Shown here piece after piece: positions 6,879 to 14,810 of a DNA stretch of 18,152 nucleotides; the stretch's first letter is position 1, and every line of letters starts with the position of its first letter. This DNA is from Oscillospiraceae bacterium. GTDB taxonomy: Bacteria > Bacillota > Clostridia > Oscillospirales > Ruminococcaceae. The DNA is taken from assembly GCA_020024215.1 (NCBI GenBank), contig JAHHUC010000046.1, forward strand, positions 1 to 18,152, in the 5' to 3' direction. A model generated the notes under the pieces. The model ran no database searches. It was not told where the DNA came from and was given only the letters and a program-made list of their open reading frames with translations. The translations under genes and the position numbers were made by a program.

Positions 6879-8354
6879 ATGATAGATTTTTCAAAGCCGC
6901 GCACCAGATTTGCCCCCAGCCCCACCGGATATATGCATGTGGGAAATTTAAGAACAGCTCTTTATGCTTACCTTGCATCAAAGTCCGAAGGAAAGGACGG
7001 AACATTTATTTTAAGAGTTGAGGATACCGACCAGGAGAGATTTGTAGAGGGGGCAATGGATGTCATCTATGCAACACTCAAAGAAGCCGGCTTAAACTGG
7101 GACGAGGGCCCGGATGTAGGCGGAGATTACGGCCCTTATATACAGTCTGACAGAAAGGAAATATATAGAGAATATGCCCAAAAGCTTATAGAGCAGAATG
7201 ATGCCTATTACTGCTTCTGCGACAAGGAAAGGCTTGAGGAGGTTAAGCTGGTTCAGAAGGCAGCCGGAGCGCTTCCTAAATATGACAGGCACTGTCTGCA
7301 TCTTTCCAAGGAGGAAATAGAGGAAAATCTTAAAAACGGTGTGCCCTATGTTATCCGCCAAAGAATACCTGACGAGGGAACAGTGACCTTTCACGATGAA
7401 ATCTACGGGGATATTGTTGTGCCCTGCGATACCTTGGACGATCAGGTGCTTTTAAAGCAGGACGGCTTCCCCACATATAACTTTGCAAATGTAATTGACG
7501 ACCATCTTATGGGGATCACCACGGTTATAAGAGGAACAGAGTATCTTTCCTCTTCACCTAAGTACAATCTCCTTTACAAGGCATTTGGCTGGGAGGTTCC
7601 CAAATATCTTCACTGTCCGCCCGTTATGAAGGATGCCACACAGAAGCTGTCAAAAAGAAACGGCGACGCCTCCTATCAGGATTTAAGGGCAAAGGGATAT
7701 CTCACCGAGGCAATTTTGAATTATATCGCACTTTTGGGCTGGAGCCCCAAGGGTGAAAATGAAAACACCGAGATAATGACGCTTGAGGAAATGACAAGGC
7801 TTTTTTCCATCTATGATGTGTCAAAGTCCCCTGCCATATTTGACATAAACAAGCTCAACTATATAAACGGAGAATATTTAAGAAGAATGTCCCCCGAAAA
7901 GTTTTTGCAGGAGGCACTTCCCTGGATAAAAAAGACAGTCAAGAGGGAGGATATTGATTTTCTGACTCTGGCAAAGGCTCTTCAGCCAAGATGCGAGGTT
8001 TTGGGAGATATTCCCGAGCAGGTTGATTTTATTGATTCCATGCCCGATTATGACGAGGCTCTTTATACATCCAAGAAGATGAAAACCAACCCTGAGGTTG
8101 CGCTGGAAGCCTTAAAGGCTATGAAGCCTGTGCTCCAAAGCCTCACCTCCTTTGATGCAGAATCGCTTCATGATGCCCTCTTTAAGCTGATTGAAGAAAA
8201 GGGAGTAAAGAACGGCATAATCCTCTGGCCGCTGAGAGTTGCCCTAAGCGGCAAGCAGTTTACACCCGGCGGCGGAATAGAGCTTGCTGATATTTTGGGC
8301 AGGGAGGAAACATTAAAAAGAATAGACATGGCAATCAATAAGCTTTCCAAATAA
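6879..8354 (+). CDS. gltX: Glutamyl-tRNA synthetase
   Basis: This enzyme charges tRNA-Glu with glutamate in the cytoplasm. In organisms lacking GlnRS, which is common in Clostridia, it may also mischarge tRNA-Gln for amidation by GatCAB. The 491-residue length is normal. Class I motifs are FAPSPTGYMHVGN (HIGH-type signature, HVGN at 20-23) and KLSKR at 256-260. The zinc ligand pattern C112, C114, Y135, C139 has the same spacing as E. coli GluRS. The start has a CGGAGGAAA ribosome binding site. It is the first gene of a close-packed operon with an aminotransferase 13 bases downstream, and it is preceded by a long structured leader. Whether it discriminates between tRNA-Glu and tRNA-Gln cannot be told by eye. 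Confidence 0.97.
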   Translation: MIDFSKPRTRFAPSPTGYMHVGNLRTALYAYLASKSEGKDGTFILRVEDTDQERFVEGAMDVIYATLKEAGLNWDEGPDVGGDYGPYIQSDRKEIYREYAQKLIEQNDAYYCFCDKERLEEVKLVQKAAGALPKYDRHCLHLSKEEIEENLKNGVPYVIRQRIPDEGTVTFHDEIYGDIVVPCDTLDDQVLLKQDGFPTYNFANVIDDHLMGITTVIRGTEYLSSSPKYNLLYKAFGWEVPKYLHCPPVMKDATQKLSKRNGDASYQDLRAKGYLTEAILNYIALLGWSPKGENENTEIMTLEEMTRLFSIYDVSKSPAIFDINKLNYINGEYLRRMSPEKFLQEALPWIKKTVKREDIDFLTLAKALQPRCEVLGDIPEQVDFIDSMPDYDEALYTSKKMKTNPEVALEALKAMKPVLQSLTSFDAESLHDALFKLIEEKGVKNGIILWPLRVALSGKQFTPGGGIELADILGREETLKRIDMAINKLSK

Positions 8355-8367
8355 GGAGGTAGGTTTT

Positions 8368-9558
8368 ATGGATTACATCATTTCCAACAGGATGAAGGAC
8401 GTTTCCGGCTCTATGATAAGAGAGCTTTTTAAGCTGGCAAAGGACCCTGCCATGATAAAGTTTGGCGGCGGAAATCCCTCTGAGGAGGCATTCCCCGTAA
8501 AAGAGATAGCAGAAATTTCCGAAAGGGCGTTTAAGGAGCAGGCTGTGGGAATGCTTCAATATGGGCTTTCAGAGGGCTATACACCTCTTAGGGACACCTT
8601 GAAAAAAAGACTCTCTGAGGAGGGCATAGACTTTGAAAAAAACGATATACTCATTGTCTCAGGGGCACAGCAGGCAGCTGACCTTTCCTCAAAGGTGCTT
8701 TTAAATGAGGGAGACGGTGTAATTGCAGAGGACCCCTCCTTTGTGGGCTGCCTGAACACCTTCAGGGCATATGGCGCCAAGCTTTACGGAATTCCTTTAA
8801 AAGAGGACGGAATGGATTTGGAGGTTCTGGAAAAGACGCTTGAAGAAAACAGAAACATAAGGCTTATGTATATTATCCCATCCTTCCAAAATCCCACAGG
8901 CTTTACCACCACATTGGAAAAAAGGCGCGCCATCTTGGATTTGGCAAAAAAATATGACATAATCATATTTGAGGATAACCCCTACGGCGAGCTTAGGTTC
9001 AAAGGTGAGGATGTAAAAACCATAAAATCTATGGATGAGGACTCAAGAGTCATATATGCAGGCAGCTTTTCAAAGGTTATGGCACCTGCCTTCAGGGTGG
9101 GCTTCATGGTGCTGCCAAAGCCCCTCATGCAGAAGATGACAGTTGCAAAGCAGACAACCGACGTACACACAACCGTCCTTTTCCAGCACATATGCAATGA
9201 GTATATGACAAGCTATGACTATGCCTCCCACATCAAAAGGGTAAGGGAGCTTTACAAGCACAAGGCAGAGCTTATGGTGTCATCTATGGAAAAATATTTC
9301 CACCCGGATGTAAAATTCTCATACCCTGACGGGGGACTTTTTGTCATGGCATTTCTGCCTGAGGGCATGGATTCTCAGGTGTTTGTCAAAAAGGGAATAG
9401 ACAATCTTGTGGCCTGTGTGCCTCAGGTTGCCTTCGCCGTAGATCAGAGCAAAACATACAGCGGCTTTCGCATGAATTATTCATCCGAAAGCGATGAAAA
9501 TATAGTCAAGGGTGTCAGGATATTAGGTCAGATGACATATGATGCCCTTAAAAAATAG
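8368..9558 (+). CDS. PLP-dependent aminotransferase, class I/II (2-aminoadipate aminotransferase-like)
   Basis: This is a fold-type I aminotransferase of 396 residues. Visible landmarks are the FGGGNPSEEAFP N-terminal loop, SGAQQAADL for cofactor phosphate contacts, NPTG at 175-178, the Schiff-base lysine K236 in AGSFSKVMAPAFRVGF, and the substrate carboxylate arginine R368 in SGFRMNY. The sequence style resembles the catalytic half of MocR regulators and LysN/KAT II enzymes, which act on 2-aminoadipate, aromatic or branched amino acids; no DNA-binding domain is present. The amino donor cannot be assigned. The ribosome binding site AAGGAGGT is excellent. It sits between gltX and trpS, 11 bases before the latter, so it is co-transcribed with both. 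Confidence 0.92.
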   Translation: MDYIISNRMKDVSGSMIRELFKLAKDPAMIKFGGGNPSEEAFPVKEIAEISERAFKEQAVGMLQYGLSEGYTPLRDTLKKRLSEEGIDFEKNDILIVSGAQQAADLSSKVLLNEGDGVIAEDPSFVGCLNTFRAYGAKLYGIPLKEDGMDLEVLEKTLEENRNIRLMYIIPSFQNPTGFTTTLEKRRAILDLAKKYDIIIFEDNPYGELRFKGEDVKTIKSMDEDSRVIYAGSFSKVMAPAFRVGFMVLPKPLMQKMTVAKQTTDVHTTVLFQHICNEYMTSYDYASHIKRVRELYKHKAELMVSSMEKYFHPDVKFSYPDGGLFVMAFLPEGMDSQVFVKKGIDNLVACVPQVAFAVDQSKTYSGFRMNYSSESDENIVKGVRILGQMTYDALKK

Positions 9559-9569
9559 GAGTGATATAA

Positions 9570-10574
9570 ATGGATGCACAGGCGGAAAAAAAGCCTGTTG
9601 TGCTTTCGGGAGTGCAGCCCTCCGGCTTTGTAACATTGGGAAATTATCTGGGCGCATTTAAAAATTGGAAGTCCCTTCAGGATGAAAATGACTGCATCTA
9701 TATGATTGCAAATCTCCATGCCATCACAGTGCGCCAGGACCCTGCGGCTTTAAAGAAGAACACCCTTGAGGGCTTGGCTTTGGTTTTAGCCTGCGGAGTT
9801 GACCCTGAAAAAAGCGACATATTCATCCAAAGCCACAACCCCCACCATGCACAGCTGTCCTGGGTTTTAAGCTGCTATGCACAGTTTGGAGAGCTGTCCA
9901 GAATGACGCAGTTCAAGGATAAGAGCGCTAAATATGCAGATAATATCAACGGCGGACTTTTCACCTATCCTGTTCTGATGGCATCGGATATACTCCTTTA
10001 TCAGACCGATTTTGTGCCTGTGGGGATAGATCAGAAGCAGCATGTTGAGCTGGCAAGAACCATTGCCAACCGCTTCAACGGAATCTACTCAGATGTTTTC
10101 ACAATGCCCGACTGCATACTTCCAAAGCAGGGGGCAAAGATAATGTCGCTGACCGACCCTTCAAAGAAGATGAGCAAGTCGGACCCCAACCCAAAGAGCT
10201 ATGTTGCTGTTTTAGATGACAGAAACACCATAATCAAAAAGTTTAAGTCTGCAATGACAGATTCCGGCTCGGGAATTTACAGAGCTGAGGATAAGCTTGG
10301 AATTTCCAACCTTATGACAATCTATTCAGCTGTAACAGGCAAAAATGATGAGGAGATTGTAAAGGAATTTCAGAATTTCGGCTACGGCGACTTTAAGGCG
10401 GCTGTGGGAGAGACTGTTGCAGATACACTTGCCCCCATAAAGGCGAGGTTTGATGAAATAATTGCAGATAAGGCATACCTCAAGGAGGTTTACACCAAGG
10501 GCAATGAAAGAGCCATGAAAAGATCTGCAAAGACACTTTCAAAGGTATATAAAAAGGTGGGCTTTGGGATTTAA
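9570..10574 (+). CDS. trpS: Tryptophanyl-tRNA synthetase
   Basis: This enzyme charges tRNA-Trp with tryptophan. The 334-residue product shows the class I signature in SGVQPSGFVTLGNYLGAF (HIGH equivalent TLGN at 22-25), DILLYQTDFVPVGIDQKQH for tryptophan and dimer contacts, and KMSKSDPN with KMSKS at 200-204. The length is normal for bacterial TrpRS. It follows the aminotransferase by 11 bases with an AGGAG ribosome binding site and is followed three bases later by the QueG-like gene. Unlike many Firmicute trpS genes it has no leader of its own and therefore no T-box, so it must depend on the gltX operon promoter unless an internal promoter exists. Confidence 0.97.
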   Translation: MDAQAEKKPVVLSGVQPSGFVTLGNYLGAFKNWKSLQDENDCIYMIANLHAITVRQDPAALKKNTLEGLALVLACGVDPEKSDIFIQSHNPHHAQLSWVLSCYAQFGELSRMTQFKDKSAKYADNINGGLFTYPVLMASDILLYQTDFVPVGIDQKQHVELARTIANRFNGIYSDVFTMPDCILPKQGAKIMSLTDPSKKMSKSDPNPKSYVAVLDDRNTIIKKFKSAMTDSGSGIYRAEDKLGISNLMTIYSAVTGKNDEEIVKEFQNFGYGDFKAAVGETVADTLAPIKARFDEIIADKAYLKEVYTKGNERAMKRSAKTLSKVYKKVGFGI

Positions 10575-10577
10575 AAC

Positions 10578-11375
10578 ATGGAAAGCTCAATAAAGAAGCT
10601 TTTGGGCAGGTGCAGCTTGTGCCCCTTTGGGGTTTGTGCCTTTGAGGACGATCTTTTGATAAAGAACGTCCGCTCATATAAAAAAATACCCCCCAATTCC
10701 AAAAGCATAATGCTGTTTCTCTTCCCATATTATGTGGGGGAGTTCCCAAAAAGGAATATTTCAAAATATGCCATGCTGAGGGATTATCACAGCGTGGCAG
10801 GGGATATGCTCAAGGAGGCTGAAAAAAATCTCAAAAGGGAATTTCCCTTCAACAGCTTTCAGTCCTTTGTGGATTCCTCCCCCATAAAAGAGGTAAAGGC
10901 GGCAGTAAGGGCAGGCTTGGGCTGTCTTGGAAAAAATTCTCTTCTCATAAATGACATTTACGGCTCATATTGCTTTATAGGAGAAATTGTCACAGATCTC
11001 TGCCTTGTCCCCTCATTTTTTCACAGGGAATGTTTAAACTGCGGACTTTGTGCAAAAAGCTGTCCTTCGGGCGCAATAGGCGATTTTGGCATAGATGAAA
11101 GCCTTTGTCTTTCAGCCCTCACACAGAAAAAGGGAGAGCTGGAATTTAAGGAGCAGGAGAAGATAAAAAGAGGCGGCTCGGTTTGGGGCTGTGATATTTG
11201 TCAGGACGTGTGTCCTCTTTGCAAAAATGCCAGCATTACCCCCTTTGAGGAATTCAAGGAGATGGTGGTCCCCTTTGTGGATGAAAAAAATGTGGAGGAA
11301 TTTTTCCCCATAAGCTCCTTTGCGTGGCGGAAAAAAGCCACTATAATGAGAAATATAAGAATAGTTAACGACTGA
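10578..11375 (+). CDS. QueG-like double [4Fe-4S] reductase, short form
   Basis: The product resembles epoxyqueuosine reductase (QueG), a cobalamin- and Fe-S-dependent enzyme for the last step of queuosine synthesis in tRNA. It has the VDSSPIKEVKAAVRAGLGCLGKN block, with D99 in the place of the QueG catalytic aspartate. It also has two Fe-S motifs: C152, C155, C158, C162 (CLNCGLCAKSCP) and C205, C208, C212 (CDICQDVCP), with C177 as the likely partner ligand. At 265 residues it lacks the C-terminal HEAT-repeat region that binds tRNA in the roughly 380-residue enzyme. It also carries an unusual N-terminal cysteine group (C12, C15, C20). It is therefore a homologue that may be a trimmed QueG or a related reductase. 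It starts three bases after trpS, so translation is probably coupled. Confidence 0.8.
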   Translation: MESSIKKLLGRCSLCPFGVCAFEDDLLIKNVRSYKKIPPNSKSIMLFLFPYYVGEFPKRNISKYAMLRDYHSVAGDMLKEAEKNLKREFPFNSFQSFVDSSPIKEVKAAVRAGLGCLGKNSLLINDIYGSYCFIGEIVTDLCLVPSFFHRECLNCGLCAKSCPSGAIGDFGIDESLCLSALTQKKGELEFKEQEKIKRGGSVWGCDICQDVCPLCKNASITPFEEFKEMVVPFVDEKNVEEFFPISSFAWRKKATIMRNIRIVND

Positions 11376-11386
11376 GGTGTTTTGAA

Positions 11387-12457
11387 ATTTACGAGATATT
11401 AAGTCCTAAGGACTATAAGCTTTTGGATGATTTTTCAAACGGACATAAAAACGGCTGCTTTATGCAGACCTCTATGTGGAAAAATGTCAAGGATAAATGG
11501 GGCTTTGATGCCGTTGTCTCAAAGGATGATCAGGGAAAAATAAAAGGCGCCGCTGTGGTTTTAAACAGAAGAATGCCAATTGTGCCAATCAGTGTCCTTT
11601 ATGTTCCGAGAGGCCCTGTTTGCGATTATGATGACGAAAAAACCCTGCTTGAGCTTAAGGAGGGCATAGATGAGCTGGCAAAAAAATATAAAAGCTGTGA
11701 ATTAAAGTGCGATCCGGATGTTCTCATGTCAGATGAAAATTTCATAAAGCTTGCAAAAAAAATGGGCTTTTCCCACAATTACGGCCCCGGCGGCTTTGAG
11801 GGTGTGCAGGCAAGGTTCAATTACAGGCTCTATTTAAACGGCAGAACAGAGGATGAGCTTTTTATGAATCTTTCCCAGCCCTGCCGAAGAAAGATCAGAA
11901 TTGCCATGAAAAACGGCGTGGAGATAAGGGTATGCAGCAAAAATATGCTGCCGGATTTTTACAAGCTGATGGAGGTTACCGGAAAAAGGGACGATTTCAA
12001 CATAAGGCCCATCTCCTATTTTGAAAGATTTCTGGATTCTCTAAATGAGCACGCAAGGCTTTATATGGGCTTTTATAACGGACAGCCTGTCTGCGGCGCA
12101 ATATCTGTAAATTTTGCAGGCAAGGTCTGCTATGTTTACGGCGCCTCTGACAATAATCATCGGGATGTGATGCCCAATTATCTCATGCAGTGGGAAATGA
12201 TAAAATGGGCTGTCGAAACAAAATGCAGCATATATGATTTTCAGGGCGTTTCCGGAAATTTAAGCCCCGACAACAACCCTGTGTTCGGGCTTTATCAGTT
12301 TAAAAAAAGCTTCAACGGACAGCTTGATGAATTGGCAGGAGAGTTTAACTTTGTTTACAGCAAGCGGGATAAATGGCTTTTGGAGACGGGAATAGAGCTT
12401 AACCGCATTTTGCGAAAATTTAAAAGAAGGCTAAAGGGCAGCAAAAAAAGGGCTTGA
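11387..12457 (+). CDS. FemAB/FemX-type peptidoglycan bridge aminoacyltransferase
   Basis: FemX-type enzymes add amino acids from aminoacyl-tRNA to the stem peptide of lipid II, building the peptidoglycan bridge. The product has the two-GNAT-like layout: an N-terminal half with VLYVPRGPVCDYDD and ELKCDPD, the NLSQPCRRKIRIAMKNGVEI segment, and a C-terminal half with DFQGVSGN and FGLYQFKKSFNG, all typical of this family. The start is odd. Family-like coding (YEILSPKDYKLLDDF) runs upstream of the first standard start, TTG at 11423, but no ATG, GTG or TTG lies in that part of the frame. ATT at 11387 is seven bases after GAGGTG and is given here as the tentative start. It follows the QueG-like gene closely; no clear terminator follows. 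Confidence 0.85.
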   Translation: MYEILSPKDYKLLDDFSNGHKNGCFMQTSMWKNVKDKWGFDAVVSKDDQGKIKGAAVVLNRRMPIVPISVLYVPRGPVCDYDDEKTLLELKEGIDELAKKYKSCELKCDPDVLMSDENFIKLAKKMGFSHNYGPGGFEGVQARFNYRLYLNGRTEDELFMNLSQPCRRKIRIAMKNGVEIRVCSKNMLPDFYKLMEVTGKRDDFNIRPISYFERFLDSLNEHARLYMGFYNGQPVCGAISVNFAGKVCYVYGASDNNHRDVMPNYLMQWEMIKWAVETKCSIYDFQGVSGNLSPDNNPVFGLYQFKKSFNGQLDELAGEFNFVYSKRDKWLLETGIELNRILRKFKRRLKGSKKRA

Positions 12458-12533
12458 GGGTTAAGAAAAAAATATAATCAGCAGCTGCAATTTTAACAAA
12501 TGCAAAAGTTTTTCACCTGTTTTTTAAAAACTG

Positions 12534-12562
12534 TGGAAAAGAAAACTTATTTATGATATAAT
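12534..12562 (+). promoter_or_regulatory. Extended -10 promoter upstream of darA
   Basis: TATAAT at 12557-12562 is preceded by TG at 12554-12555 (extended -10), and TGGAAA at 12534-12539 lies 17 bases upstream as a weak -35. It precedes the darA ribosome binding site GAGGAGG by about 10 bases. Confidence 0.65.
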
Positions 12563-12587
12563 TGCGGTAAGAGGAGGATGAGTATAT

Positions 12588-12911
12588 ATGAAGTTGATTT
12601 TAGCAATAGTATCCGATGACGATGGCTCCAGGGTACAGTCAGGTCTTACAAAGAACGGCTTTCAGGTAACAAGACTTGCAACAACAGGCGGTTTTCTCAT
12701 GTCGGGAAACACAACCTTTATCTGCGGAACAGATGACGAAAAGGTGGAAGAGGCTATCAGCATAATAGGAGAACACTCCAAGAGCAGAAAGGAAATGGTT
12801 CCTGCCTCTGCATCCTATGGTGTGGGTATGTACACAGCCTTTCCGGTTCAGGTATCTGTGGGCGGAGCAACAATCTTTGTGCTGGATGTTGAACAGTTCC
12901 ACAAGCTTTAG
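12588..12911 (+). CDS. darA: Cyclic-di-AMP receptor, PII-like
   Basis: DarA (PstA, YaaQ) is a trimeric PII-like protein that binds the second messenger cyclic-di-AMP; its downstream partners are poorly known. The 107-residue product matches the family's usual length and shows MKLILAIVSDDD, the signature ATTGGFLMSGNTTFICG, and the C-terminal GGATIFVLDVEQF strand. The start has GAGGAGG nine bases upstream. It is the first gene of the darA-holB-ricT cluster known from B. subtilis (yaaQ, yaaS, yaaT). Here the usual upstream neighbour, tmk, and the small gene yaaR are absent. Its stop codon abuts the holB start. Confidence 0.94.
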   Translation: MKLILAIVSDDDGSRVQSGLTKNGFQVTRLATTGGFLMSGNTTFICGTDDEKVEEAISIIGEHSKSRKEMVPASASYGVGMYTAFPVQVSVGGATIFVLDVEQFHKL

Positions 12912-13850
12912 TTGAAAGTGCAGGATTTCAGAAATCAAAGATTATTGGGACTTTCATCCGTATATGAAAGGATGGAGGGACTTATAAAAAGCGACAGATT
13001 GCCCCACGCCCTGCTCATCACAGGTGAAAAGGGTGTGGGAAAAAGAACACTTGCTCTTCACCTTGCAATGGCTCTTCTGTGCAGGGAGGGCTTGTACCCG
13101 TGCTTTGGCTGTGTTAGCTGCAAAAAGGCAGCAGGCTTCAACCACCCGGATATAATCTATGCAAGAGGCAATGAAAAAACCTCCAAAATAGGTGTGGATG
13201 AGATAAGGCGCATAAGAAGGGACTGCTTCAGGATCCCTCAGGAGAGCAGAAAAAAGGTGTTCATTATTGAGGAGGCAAAAAATCTCACAACAGAGGCGCA
13301 GAATGCCTTTTTGAAGATTTTGGAGGAGCCTCCCCTTGATACGGTTTTTATATTGACCTGCAGCAAAAAAGAGGCGCTTTTAGATACGGTCATCTCCAGG
13401 GTGACAGAGATAAATGTTCCTTTTGTGAGGGAGGAAATCAAAATAAAGGCGCTTAAAATTCTCTCTGACGGCTCATCAGATGAGGAGATAAGTCTGGCAT
13501 CAGGTGTTTTTTCCACTGTGGGAAGATCTCTTGACGTTCTTAAAAGCGGCGCTGCAAGGGAGAATTTTAAAAAAAGCCTGCAGGCGGCAGAGCTTATAAA
13601 AAATAAGGACAGATACCGCCTATTGTGTCTTTTCTCACAATATAACTCTGCAAAGGAGAAGGAGAGCCTTAAGGAGCTTATGGACCTTACCCTTTCAGTC
13701 TGCCTTTATTGCTGCAAGAACGATAAGGGCATAACCGCTTCGCATATGGAAAAAATAAACAGGGCTTTTTTCCGAAGCCTTGTGCTTTTGGAAAACAATG
13801 TAAGCCCTTTGGCAGCAGGAGCTTTTGCAGCAGAGCTTTGCTGCTTGTAG
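12912..13850 (+). CDS. holB: DNA polymerase III delta' subunit
   Basis: Delta' is the stator of the clamp loader that places the sliding clamp on DNA. The 312-residue product has a P-loop (GEKGVGKRT, 38-46), zinc-module cysteines C57, C64, C67 and C70, a Walker B-like VFIIEEA (116-122), and a sensor region in which the usual SRC motif reads SRV (162-164). The conserved RLPHALLITG segment supports the identification. The TTG at 12912 directly follows the darA TAG, and GTG at 12918 is the only other near start; neither has a convincing ribosome binding site, so translational coupling to darA is likely. It is followed by ricT after 27 bases, the order seen in B. subtilis. Confidence 0.93.
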   Translation: MKVQDFRNQRLLGLSSVYERMEGLIKSDRLPHALLITGEKGVGKRTLALHLAMALLCREGLYPCFGCVSCKKAAGFNHPDIIYARGNEKTSKIGVDEIRRIRRDCFRIPQESRKKVFIIEEAKNLTTEAQNAFLKILEEPPLDTVFILTCSKKEALLDTVISRVTEINVPFVREEIKIKALKILSDGSSDEEISLASGVFSTVGRSLDVLKSGAARENFKKSLQAAELIKNKDRYRLLCLFSQYNSAKEKESLKELMDLTLSVCLYCCKNDKGITASHMEKINRAFFRSLVLLENNVSPLAAGAFAAELCCL

Positions 13851-13877
13851 GCATAATTTACTGGGAGAACTAATTTT

Positions 13878-14726
13878 ATGGCAGAAATTATCGGCGTGAA
13901 GTTTAAAGAATCGGGTAAAATCTACTATTTTGACCCTGTGGGACATAAGATTTCAGCAGGAACAAGAGTAATAGTTGAAACCTCAAGGGGAATAGAGTGT
14001 GCAGTGTGCGCCATTGAAAACAGAGATGTCTCTGATGACAGCATTGTTGCGCCTCTTAAACAGCTGGTAAGAATTGCGACAGAACAGGACATTTCCACAT
14101 TGAAACAGATAAAAGAGGACGAAAAGGAAGCTTTTGCTATATGTCAGGAAAAGATAACAAAGCACGGACTCGATATGAAGCTGGTAGATGTTGAATATAC
14201 ATTTGATAAATCAAAGCTTTTGTTTTACTTCACATCCGACGGAAGGGTGGATTTCCGCGAGCTTGTAAAGGACCTGGCAGCCATATTCAGAACAAGGATA
14301 GAGCTGCGCCAGATAGGTGTGAGGGATGAGGCTAAAATGCTCGGCGGCTTGGGGATTTGCGGAAGGCCCTTTTGCTGCAGCAGCTTTCTTTCTGATTTTC
14401 AGCCTGTCTCCATAAAGATGGCAAAGGAGCAGGGGCTTTCCTTAAATCCTACAAAGATTTCGGGCACCTGCGGCAGATTGATGTGCTGTCTTAAATATGA
14501 GCAGGATGCATATGAGGACCTTTTGAGAACAACCCCCCGTCAGGGCTCATCTGTGATGACGCCCGAGGGCAGGGGAACTGTTGCAGAGGTGTTCCTTTTA
14601 AGGGGTATGCTCAATGTCCGCATGGATGAGGATGAGGCTGTTATAAAGTCCTTTCACAAAACTCAGGTGAAGGTCATCAAAAATCATCAGCCTAAGGAAA
14701 GCAATGCAAAGTTGGATGAGCAATAA
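13878..14726 (+). CDS. ricT: RicT/YaaT, PSP1-domain regulatory iron-sulfur protein
   Basis: RicT acts with RicA and RicF in a [4Fe-4S] complex that assists RNase Y-dependent mRNA maturation and promotes Spo0A phosphorylation in B. subtilis. The 282-residue product carries the PSP1 domain with its two cysteine motifs, GICGRPFCC (C161, C166, C167) and GTCGRLMCC (C198, C203, C204), the likely cluster ligands. The N-terminal part (VKFKESGKIYYFDP) and the motif RQIGVRDEAKMLGG are typical of the family. A GGGAGA ribosome binding site precedes ATG 13878. It follows holB and precedes a ferredoxin gene after 84 bases. The last 20 residues are charged and probably unstructured. Confidence 0.94.
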   Translation: MAEIIGVKFKESGKIYYFDPVGHKISAGTRVIVETSRGIECAVCAIENRDVSDDSIVAPLKQLVRIATEQDISTLKQIKEDEKEAFAICQEKITKHGLDMKLVDVEYTFDKSKLLFYFTSDGRVDFRELVKDLAAIFRTRIELRQIGVRDEAKMLGGLGICGRPFCCSSFLSDFQPVSIKMAKEQGLSLNPTKISGTCGRLMCCLKYEQDAYEDLLRTTPRQGSSVMTPEGRGTVAEVFLLRGMLNVRMDEDEAVIKSFHKTQVKVIKNHQPKESNAKLDEQ

Positions 14727-14810
14727 TTTCGATTATCATATTTTTGTGATAGCATTATCATAAATGTTGATAAATTTACCAAAACAGAGAAGAAGGAGGT
14801 GTACTTTGCA

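Noticed and set aside
12458..12540. Terminator after the FemX gene
   Set aside because: Only an AT-only AGTTTTT/AAAAACT pairing is visible, without GC pairs or a proper T-tail.
14727..14810. Regulator operator in the ricT-ferredoxin gap
   Set aside because: TATCA/TGATA inverted repeats are present, but they are short, AT-rich and expected by chance in such sequence.
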